Origin: BOG-1184 sp049514575
GTDB taxonomy: Bacteria; Fibrobacterota; Chitinivibrionia; Chitinivibrionales; Chitinispirillaceae
DNA length: 27,521 nt
Direction of reading: 5' to 3'
Assembly (NCBI GenBank): GCA_049514575.1
Contig: JBEKUX010000041.1
Span: forward strand, 1-27,521
A program made the position numbers and the translations under genes. Shown piece by piece: positions 15,229 to 21,364 of the stretch (positions within the stretch are counted from its first letter, which is position 1; each line of letters starts with the position of its first letter). The notes beneath the pieces were generated by a model, which was given only the letters and a program-made list of their open reading frames with translations, searched no databases and was not told where the DNA came from.

Positions 15229-16788
15229 TTAGAGATGTTCATTTCCCTGCCTCCGCATGCGAATCAGTTTTCGCATCAACTGATCTAGCGCAAGCGTAAG
15301 AAGCACAACGAAGAATCCGTCCACTGGAAAACGGTACCGATTGTTTTCATAGGAGGAGAGAAAGTTTGCGGTCATGGTACAATAGAGAATATTGAACAGC
15401 AGAAAGCTGAGCAGCAACGCCTGCGGAACGTCGAGCGTACACATGCGGATACCCCGATATAGAAACCAAACACCAAAAATAAACAGAACAGGCAACCCGA
15501 TTAATAGGAATACTCCTGTATAAAGTACCAGTGAAAGGCCGGCACCTTGAGCATGGAGTTGGCGGAGTGCCGCCCCTGAAGCATGCTTAAACTGCCCGAA
15601 AAAAACATTATCAAAAAACCTTTCAATGCCATGAACGTGCGGCAGGTTACTATCAAAAAAAAGAAAGTCACCGTTAGGTAAAAAGTACGCGAACCATGCG
15701 ATAGTTACTAAGCGTATATAGGCCATCGGGTAGTGCAGAAGAAGAAAATTGACGTCCTTCCTGTAAACTTTTTGCGCTTCCAGATAACCCCTATGATTGT
15801 AATTAGCTGTGGCTCCTGAGAATTTAATTTCCCGATCAAGCACCGGGATAGAGGTCGGGGGTGGCATAGTAATGTACGGGCGAAAACTTGATACGGTGAC
15901 ACCAATAATCGGCGATAAACTATCATATTCCATCTCCCCGGTGAGCCGAGAGAGCTTGCCCTCCGAAACAAACAACTGCCGTTCTTCGGGAGTTAGTTGA
16001 CGTGAGGTAAGAATGGCCAGATTCATCTCCATCCAGGTGCTACTTACAAATTGGCCGAACAATAACAGGTTCTTCAGGTAGAGCGATAGAACAACTGCAA
16101 GCAGTATAGACCCCGCCCCGGCAATCAGTCTCCGATTGTGTTTCGTGAAATACAACAATAAAACATATATCACCGCAAAATACACCAGATGATACTGGTT
16201 CCGAACCATCACCAGCCAGAACTGGCACACCAAGAAACCAAGGGCAGAAACTGCGCTACGGTGCGCAAAAGAGTGAAACAGGAGTACGGCGCTGACTGTC
16301 AGGAAAAACATCATCTGGTATTCATAGAGGATGAAATTTTCGAACAGTACTACCCCTGGAGAAACAACAAACAACATGGTTGTAATCAACGCGAGTTTCG
16401 GTACAACCCTGAGACACCTCATCAGGTAAAAAAGAAGGCAGGTGATAACCGCTCCGAAAGCAAGATGAATTGCATGGAAAGCTGCTACATAATGGTGCGG
16501 AAACAGCTTGAGGACAACACCCAGAAATAGATTGTAGCCGGGCGGCTGCATGTGCAGGTAGAACAGACTTTGCAACAGGTGGTGTTGCAACAGATCAAGG
16601 TCAATGAATTGAAGATATCCGGCTAACCCTCGGGCATCGAACCGCACGCCGAGTAGATAATAGACTATGCGTGATACGACGAAAATCAGGAGAAGGAGTG
16701 TATAGGGAGATCGCAGTAACCCACGTAAATCACGCCACGTTGGCAATTCTGGAGCTGAGTTAGCTTCGTTGGTGATAATTTGGAACAC
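15229..16788 (-). CDS. Polytopic membrane protein, GT-C (GT39/PMT/ArnT-like) glycosyltransferase candidate
   Basis: A membrane protein of about 519 residues with roughly ten hydrophobic helices, the first being YTLLLLIFVVSRIVYYLLG. After it comes a periplasmic loop with an Asp (RFDARG) and then MQPPGYNLFLGVVLKLFP, which resembles the xPPxYxxxL motif of lipid-phosphosugar-dependent GT-C enzymes such as PMT and ArnT. A large hydrophilic insert (about LTSRQLTPEERQLF... to ...GYLEAQKVYRKDV) precedes the final helices, which end in a RYRFPVDGFFVVLL segment typical of the family. The frame opens at TTG 16830. I chose GTG 16788, but neither has a clear ribosome binding site. It is transcribed towards the deacetylase-like gene and may move a sugar across the inner membrane onto the cluster's product. 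Confidence 0.7.
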   Translation of the reverse strand: MFQIITNEANSAPELPTWRDLRGLLRSPYTLLLLIFVVSRIVYYLLGVRFDARGLAGYLQFIDLDLLQHHLLQSLFYLHMQPPGYNLFLGVVLKLFPHHYVAAFHAIHLAFGAVITCLLFYLMRCLRVVPKLALITTMLFVVSPGVVLFENFILYEYQMMFFLTVSAVLLFHSFAHRSAVSALGFLVCQFWLVMVRNQYHLVYFAVIYVLLLYFTKHNRRLIAGAGSILLAVVLSLYLKNLLLFGQFVSSTWMEMNLAILTSRQLTPEERQLFVSEGKLSRLTGEMEYDSLSPIIGVTVSSFRPYITMPPPTSIPVLDREIKFSGATANYNHRGYLEAQKVYRKDVNFLLLHYPMAYIRLVTIAWFAYFLPNGDFLFFDSNLPHVHGIERFFDNVFFGQFKHASGAALRQLHAQGAGLSLVLYTGVFLLIGLPVLFIFGVWFLYRGIRMCTLDVPQALLLSFLLFNILYCTMTANFLSSYENNRYRFPVDGFFVVLLTLALDQLMRKLIRMRRQGNEHL

Positions 16789-16887
16789 GGATTCAATCTC
16801 TAATGATACAACGACTTCGACATGGAGCAAGCGAGATATTTTACACTAGGTATTAACTTCCCGATTCTCATCACCAATAGTTTATGT

Positions 16888-17631
16888 TCACAGCGCCCGG
16901 CCTTCCACCAGGGTACCGTTCTGAAACACCGCTTCTGAGATTTTCTTGCCGTTTTCATTGTACATATAACGCTTGCCGTCGTAGGCGCCGTCTTTATAGC
17001 TCCCCTCTTCCTCTTTTTTGCCGTTTTTATAATACGTCACATACGGGCCGTTCAGCACGTTTTTCTCCCACGTCTGCTCCATTTTCACGTTACCGTTTTC
17101 ATACCACTCTTTTTCAACGCCGGAAGCATTACCGCCGACGTACATCTTGAGGTATTTTTTCTTGGTTCCGCCAGGGAAATAGACGATATCCTCCCCCTCC
17201 TTTTTGCCGTTTTTATAGGCCGCTTCGGATACAATGGCCCCGGTTGAATCATAGGAAACTACTTTTCCTTCAGGAATGTCGTTTACGTAACGCGCCTCGC
17301 TTTTGAGCCGGCCGCTCTCAAACCACGACCGGTCATCGCCGTTGCGCTTCCCCATGGCGAACAGTGTTTCCCGGTACTTCTTTCCGTTTGGATAATAAAT
17401 GACAAGGACGCTGTCGGGCAGACCTTTTTTGAAATACTGCTCGGACTGCACTGTGCCGTCCTTGAAATAGAAAAATGTCTTTATGATATTTTTCCGCGAT
17501 CCCGCGTAGTAACTTACCTTTTTCTTACTGCCGTCCGGGTGTGTCTGCTCGATGAGTTCTTTCACGGACTCCTGGCACCCCGCGAACAGACTTATAACCA
17601 TTCCCATCGCAAAAACCTGTTTCAGCAGCAT
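16888..17631 (-). CDS. Lipoprotein with YwqK/MORN-type repeats
   Basis: A 247-residue lipoprotein. The ATG at 17631 has AAAGGAGAA just upstream on the complementary strand, and the product opens with a lipoprotein signal (MLLKQVFAMGMVISLFAGC, Cys19 as lipid anchor). The remainder is about eight ~23-residue repeats of the form W/YY-x-NG-x-K-x-E-x-x-Y-K-x-G-x-x-x-G, for example YYPNGKKYRETLF, WFESGRLKSEARY, WYENGNVKMEQTW, YYKNGKKEEEGSY and MYNENGKKISEAVF. These beta-hairpin repeats are found in the so-called YwqK-family antitoxin proteins and other MORN-like proteins. No toxin gene is adjacent, so a toxin-antitoxin role is not supported. It is divergent from the hisA-like gene. Confidence 0.85.
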   Translation of the reverse strand: MLLKQVFAMGMVISLFAGCQESVKELIEQTHPDGSKKKVSYYAGSRKNIIKTFFYFKDGTVQSEQYFKKGLPDSVLVIYYPNGKKYRETLFAMGKRNGDDRSWFESGRLKSEARYVNDIPEGKVVSYDSTGAIVSEAAYKNGKKEGEDIVYFPGGTKKKYLKMYVGGNASGVEKEWYENGNVKMEQTWEKNVLNGPYVTYYKNGKKEEEGSYKDGAYDGKRYMYNENGKKISEAVFQNGTLVEGRAL

Positions 17632-17713
17632 ACGTTCTCCTTTCAAGGTAAAAACAGAATAGTAATATGTGTTATGAGATGATAAACGGTCAATGAACGC
17701 CTGCACTATTTTT

Positions 17714-17741
17714 TTGTCGACGAATGTATCGCTAGTATATT
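17714..17741 (+). promoter_or_regulatory. Candidate sigma-70 promoter for hisA
   Basis: TTGTCG (17714-17719) and TATATT (17736-17741) are separated by 16 bases and lie 30 bases before the hisA start. Each box differs from consensus at two or fewer positions. This sits in the divergent intergenic space with the lipoprotein gene, for which TTGACC on the other strand (17687-17692 complement) with CATATT about 18 bases on is a weaker candidate. The call rests on matching by eye only. Confidence 0.35.
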
Positions 17742-17771
17742 TTACCGAAGCATCCCAGCGAAAGGTTTTTT

Positions 17772-18554
17772 ATGCGGTTCAGACCCTGCATCGACCTGCA
17801 CGGCGGCAAGGTCAAACAGATTGTCGGCAGTACGTTGACTGATAGTAATGGCGGGCCGCCGGCCACCAATTTTGAGACTGACCGGCCGTCTTCGTTTTTT
17901 GCCGGCCTTTACCGCGACGACAAATTGCCCGGCGGCCATGTAGTAATGCTCGGCCTGGGTAACGAACGCGCCGCACGGGAGGCGCTCCGCGCATTCCCGA
18001 AGGGGCTTCAAGTCGGCGGCGGCATCACACCCGACAATGCAGTCTCTTTCCTGGACGAAGGCGCATCACACGTGATCGTCACCTCGTTCGTGTTCGCAAA
18101 CGGCGCCGTCCAATGGGAACGGCTCGATCTCCTCGAGAAATCGGTCGGAAAAAGCCGCCTGGTGCTCGACCTCAGCTGTCGGAACGCCGGCGGCAGCTAC
18201 ATCGTCGCCTGCGACCGCTGGCAGACCTCAAGCGGCGTTGTCCTGACGAAGGAATTGCTCGTGAAACTCGCCGGCCACTGCAGCGAATTCCTGGTGCATG
18301 CCGTTGACGTCGAAGGCAGATTCGGCGGCATCGACGACGGGCTCGTGAAGTTTCTGGCCGGCGCTTCCCCCCTGCCGGTCACCTATGCCGGCGGCATCAG
18401 GTCGCTTGACGATTTAGAAAAAGTGCGCGTTCTCGGCAGGGGCCGCCTCGACGCCACCATCGGCAGCGCCCTCGACATTTTCGGCGGAACGATAAAATAT
18501 AAAGATGTCGTGGCGTGGCAGCGGGAACAGGAAAAGATCGCTGTCGGTAAATAA
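17772..18554 (+). CDS. hisA: Eukaryotic-type HisA (ProFAR isomerase)
   Basis: This is phosphoribosylformimino-5-aminoimidazole carboxamide ribotide isomerase, the Amadori-type isomerase of histidine synthesis and a (beta/alpha)8 barrel. At 260 residues it follows the eukaryotic/plant HIS6-type pattern rather than the standard bacterial HisA. It shows FRPCIDLHGGKVKQIVGSTL at the start, TNFETDRPSSFFAGLYRD, LQVGGGI, a VLDLSCRNAGG...WQTSSGV block, FLVHAVDVEGRFGGID and TYAGGIRSLDDL...ATIGSALDIFGG. As recalled, yeast His6 has closely parallel motifs (CIDLHNGEVKQIVGGTL, VHAADVEG, GSSLDIFGG). The catalytic Asp near the start (CIDLH) is kept. No other his gene is adjacent, so it is an orphan outside any his operon in this window. 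Confidence 0.9.
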   Translation: MRFRPCIDLHGGKVKQIVGSTLTDSNGGPPATNFETDRPSSFFAGLYRDDKLPGGHVVMLGLGNERAAREALRAFPKGLQVGGGITPDNAVSFLDEGASHVIVTSFVFANGAVQWERLDLLEKSVGKSRLVLDLSCRNAGGSYIVACDRWQTSSGVVLTKELLVKLAGHCSEFLVHAVDVEGRFGGIDDGLVKFLAGASPLPVTYAGGIRSLDDLEKVRVLGRGRLDATIGSALDIFGGTIKYKDVVAWQREQEKIAVGK

Positions 18555-18674
18555 CAATATTTTTGTTACGTATTGTATTTTATACGTGCTTGGAATTTGA
18601 AGCAGAATTTGACGGTACCGTTTGACCTTAAACAATGGGCAACACAAAAACATCCCTAGAAGGGAAACGTCGTT

Positions 18675-19301
18675 ATGAAAGCTTCCCGCATTGTTGTTTT
18701 AGCAAGCCTGATTTTAGTGGCTGCCGCATCGGTCTGCCCGGCGCGGTCGCTGCTCGGAAGAAAAATGTACTATCTGAATTCCATCACCAACAAGACCGGT
18801 GAAGCAAAGTACTGGTTCGTCTACCTCGGCCAGCTTGAATGTACGCTCAACCGCAAGTATCCGGGCGAGGAAATGCAGGCCGTCACCGGCAACATGAACC
18901 TTTCATTATTGTCGAGCGGTTATATCGAGGGTACCGGTTATTCGGCAAAAGGGAAAACAGACTGTACGCCCACCATGACGCTTAAAAACGACAAGGGGCA
19001 ACGGACAATCGACCTTGACAGCATCGATTGCATTTTTGACTATGGGCAGAAAGTCCGGACGATAAGCGGTGACGCCGGTGAGCTGCTGATCGACATCGAG
19101 GGGCAGCCGAAAACCGCAATCCGGTTTGCGCTCACCGAATACAGCATGGTAACCGGCAGCGACGGCGAACGGGAACTTAAAAAAACCGGCGACGATATAC
19201 CGCTTGCCGCCATCGCTTTCAGCAGAGAGGGCATCGCACGGGCCATCAAGGGAATGCAGACCAAGCCGAAGACGGATACCGCGGCATTGCGCGCCAAATA
19301 G
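18675..19301 (+). CDS. Secreted hypothetical protein
   Basis: A 208-residue protein I do not recognise. It has a signal peptide (MKASRIVVLASLILVAAASVCPARS, cleavage about Ala23 or Ser25). The mature part is predicted mainly as beta strands, with short stretches such as YWFVYLGQLECTLNRKYPG, NLSLLSSGYIEGTGYSAKGK and KTAIRFALTEYSMV. Two Cys (in LECTL and DCTPT) and a third in IDCIF could form a disulfide. The tail is basic (KGMQTKPKTDTAALRAK). AGAAGGGA about ten bases upstream supports the ATG. The 120-base gap before it holds short AT-rich inverted repeats (TAACAA/TTGTTA at about 18551-18567) that may end the hisA transcript. It is followed by the metallo-hydrolase after 30 bases, so cotranscription is possible. 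Confidence 0.75.
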   Translation: MKASRIVVLASLILVAAASVCPARSLLGRKMYYLNSITNKTGEAKYWFVYLGQLECTLNRKYPGEEMQAVTGNMNLSLLSSGYIEGTGYSAKGKTDCTPTMTLKNDKGQRTIDLDSIDCIFDYGQKVRTISGDAGELLIDIEGQPKTAIRFALTEYSMVTGSDGERELKKTGDDIPLAAIAFSREGIARAIKGMQTKPKTDTAALRAK

Positions 19302-19331
19302 CGCCCCGCCATTTCACCAGGGACAGCAGCC

Positions 19332-20744
19332 ATGTTTCTCCAATTCTGCGGCGCTGCGCAGACAGTCACCGGCGCGCAGATTCTCATCAACGTGAACGGC
19401 AGGAAGATCCTGCTTGAATGCGGGCTTTTTCAGGGCAGGCGTCAGGAATCCTATGACCGGAACCAGACGTTCATGTTCGACCCCTCCGCTCTGAGCGCGG
19501 TCATTCTCTCGCATGCCCATATCGACCACAGCGGCAATATCCCGAACCTCGTCAAACACGGATACGGCGGAACAATTTATTGCACGCCTGCAACCGCGGA
19601 CCTGTGCGCCATCATGCTGCGGGATTCGGCGTATCTCCAGGCAAAGGATATCGAATGGGTCAATAAAAGGCGTCGAAACAGCCATCAGCCGGAAATCAGG
19701 CCGCTCTATACCCTGGCTGATGTCGAGGCCTCGCTCGGTGCGTTTACCGGCATCGATTACGACCGGCCGTTCCCGGTCGCACCGGGCGTGGAGGCCACGT
19801 TCAGGGAGGCCGGCCACATTCTCGGTTCCGCAGGTTTTCATCTCGACATTAAAGAAGGCGGCCGTTCATACCGTCTCGGATTTTCCGGGGATATCGGGCG
19901 CCCCAATATGCCGATGACGCGCGACCCCAACGTCCTGCGCGAACTTGATATCCTGATCATGGAAAGCACCTACGGCAACCGCCTCCACGGCACCTACGCC
20001 GACGTCGAAGAGGAGCTGGCGGAATCGGTGCGCAAAACCGCCTCTGCCGGCGGCACGGTGATCATTCCGTCGTTCGCCGTCGGCAGGACGCAGCACCTGG
20101 TCTACGTGCTCCATAAGCTTTTCAACGAGGACCGGATTCCGGACATGCCCGTTTTTGTCGACAGCCCGCTGGCCTGCGACGCGACAGCCATTTTCAATAA
20201 ATATCCCCAGTACCTTGACAGAGAAGCAAAACGTATTTTTCTGGCCGGTAATGAAACGCCGTTCGAATTCCCGCGCCTCACCTACGTCCACACGGTCGAG
20301 GAGTCGAAAAAGATCAACGATCTCAAATACCCGCATGTAATCATTTCCGGCTCAGGCATGTGCGAGGGTGGCCGTATTCTTCACCACCTCCGCAACACCA
20401 TCGAGAACCCCCGTAATCTTGTGATCTTTGCCGGTTTCGCCGCAAAGGAGACGCTGGCCCGTAAAATGATGGACGGCCAGAAAACGGTAAAAATTTTCGG
20501 CGAGGAACATACGGTTAAGTGTTCGATCAAGATGCTTGACGCCTTCAGCGCCCACGCCGACCGCCGCAATCTGCTTGACTATGTCGACCTTAATCCGCCG
20601 CAGCGTCTGAAGCACCTCTTTCTGATCCATGGTGAAGCCGACCAGGCGCTTCCCCTGCGCGATGCGCTCAGGAGCAAGGGGTTCGAAAACGTTCATTACC
20701 CTTCCCACGGCGAAGTATTTACTTTTGATAAGGACGACCGGTAA
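19332..20744 (+). CDS. Beta-CASP metallo-beta-lactamase-fold RNA hydrolase
   Basis: A 470-residue zinc-dependent nuclease-type hydrolase of the CPSF73/Ysh1-like group found in bacteria. The metal motif is His61-Ala-His63-Ile-Asp65-His66 (SHAHIDHSG). Later ligands are visible as EAGHILGSAG and FSGDIGRP. The beta-CASP insertion contains ESTYGNRLH, VIIPSFAVGRTQHL and VFVDSPLA, and the C-terminal RMMBL part has ISGSGMCEGGRILHHL and DAFSAHADRRNL. No signal peptide is present, so it is cytoplasmic and probably acts in RNA processing or decay. Its stop codon overlaps the start of the Nudix gene (TAATG). The ribosome binding site is weak (CAGGGA, upstream of 19332). Confidence 0.92.
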   Translation: MFLQFCGAAQTVTGAQILINVNGRKILLECGLFQGRRQESYDRNQTFMFDPSALSAVILSHAHIDHSGNIPNLVKHGYGGTIYCTPATADLCAIMLRDSAYLQAKDIEWVNKRRRNSHQPEIRPLYTLADVEASLGAFTGIDYDRPFPVAPGVEATFREAGHILGSAGFHLDIKEGGRSYRLGFSGDIGRPNMPMTRDPNVLRELDILIMESTYGNRLHGTYADVEEELAESVRKTASAGGTVIIPSFAVGRTQHLVYVLHKLFNEDRIPDMPVFVDSPLACDATAIFNKYPQYLDREAKRIFLAGNETPFEFPRLTYVHTVEESKKINDLKYPHVIISGSGMCEGGRILHHLRNTIENPRNLVIFAGFAAKETLARKMMDGQKTVKIFGEEHTVKCSIKMLDAFSAHADRRNLLDYVDLNPPQRLKHLFLIHGEADQALPLRDALRSKGFENVHYPSHGEVFTFDKDDR

Positions 20745-21169
20745 TGCCCGGACCGCTGCCGCTGTCGAACGCCGTTCCTGTCGCCTGCGGCATCATCGAA
20801 CGGAACGACGTGTTCCTCGCCGCTCAGCGCGGGGCCGGTCAATCGAACGCAGGTTTGTGGGAGTTCCCGGGCGGCAAAATAGACAGAGGTGAAACTGCCG
20901 AAACGGCGCTCGTGCGCGAGTTGCAGGAAGAACTGGGAATTGAAGTTGCGATAACGGCGAAACTTGCGCCATTTTCCCATGCGTACCCGTGGATCGCCAT
21001 TGAACTCATCCCTTTCGTCTGCAAAATCATCAAAGGAGAACCGCATCCGTGCGAGCATGCGGAGGTCAGGTGGATTAACATTTGTAATTCCGACCTCCTC
21101 GTATGGGCCCCTGCAGATATTCCGGTACTTAGGGAATATCTCTCATGCAAAACATTGAGCATCACGTAA
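20744..21169 (+). CDS. Nudix hydrolase, MutT-like (8-oxo-dGTP diphosphatase candidate)
   Basis: A 141-residue Nudix hydrolase. The full Nudix box Gx5Ex7REUxEExGU is present at residues 44-66 (Gly44, Glu50, Arg58-Glu59, Glu62-Glu63, Gly65). It is preceded by AAQRGAGQSNAGLWEFPGGK, which closely matches MutT, where the LWEFPGGK motif is typical of enzymes that clear 8-oxo-dGTP. HAEVRWI near the C-terminus also fits. It starts at ATG 20744, sharing one base with the stop of the beta-CASP gene, so the two are translationally coupled. Nudix enzymes are varied, so the specific substrate is inferred from resemblance, not shown. Confidence 0.88.
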   Translation: MPGPLPLSNAVPVACGIIERNDVFLAAQRGAGQSNAGLWEFPGGKIDRGETAETALVRELQEELGIEVAITAKLAPFSHAYPWIAIELIPFVCKIIKGEPHPCEHAEVRWINICNSDLLVWAPADIPVLREYLSCKTLSIT

Positions 21170-21271
21170 CTTCTTTTTCGTTCCCGTCAGGCCGATTAGA
21201 GCAACATATTATATACTAGAGACATTTACGCTGGCGATAAAAACCCGCTAACTCGTTTCAGCGCATTTTGT

Positions 21272-21301
21272 TTGACATTGTCACTATTAGCCTATTATAA
21301 T
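21272..21301 (+). promoter_or_regulatory. Near-perfect sigma-70 promoter for the GH2 gene
   Basis: A consensus -35 box TTGACA (21272-21277) and a consensus -10 box TATAAT (21296-21301) are separated by 18 bases. A second TATAAT at 21302-21307 overlaps the expected start region. Transcription should start about 21308-21313. A TTG in the open frame of the downstream gene at 21272 lies inside the -35 box, so it cannot be the translation start. This is the best promoter in the window. Confidence 0.75.
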
Positions 21302-21364
21302 TATAATAATGAAGGGAAGCTGAAAGGGAACGGCAGAAATCAACTGCTGTGGGAAGGGACAATA

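Noticed and set aside
16888..17631. Toxin-antitoxin locus suggested by the YwqK-family name
   Set aside because: The protein is a lipoprotein with MORN-like repeats and no toxin gene lies next to it.
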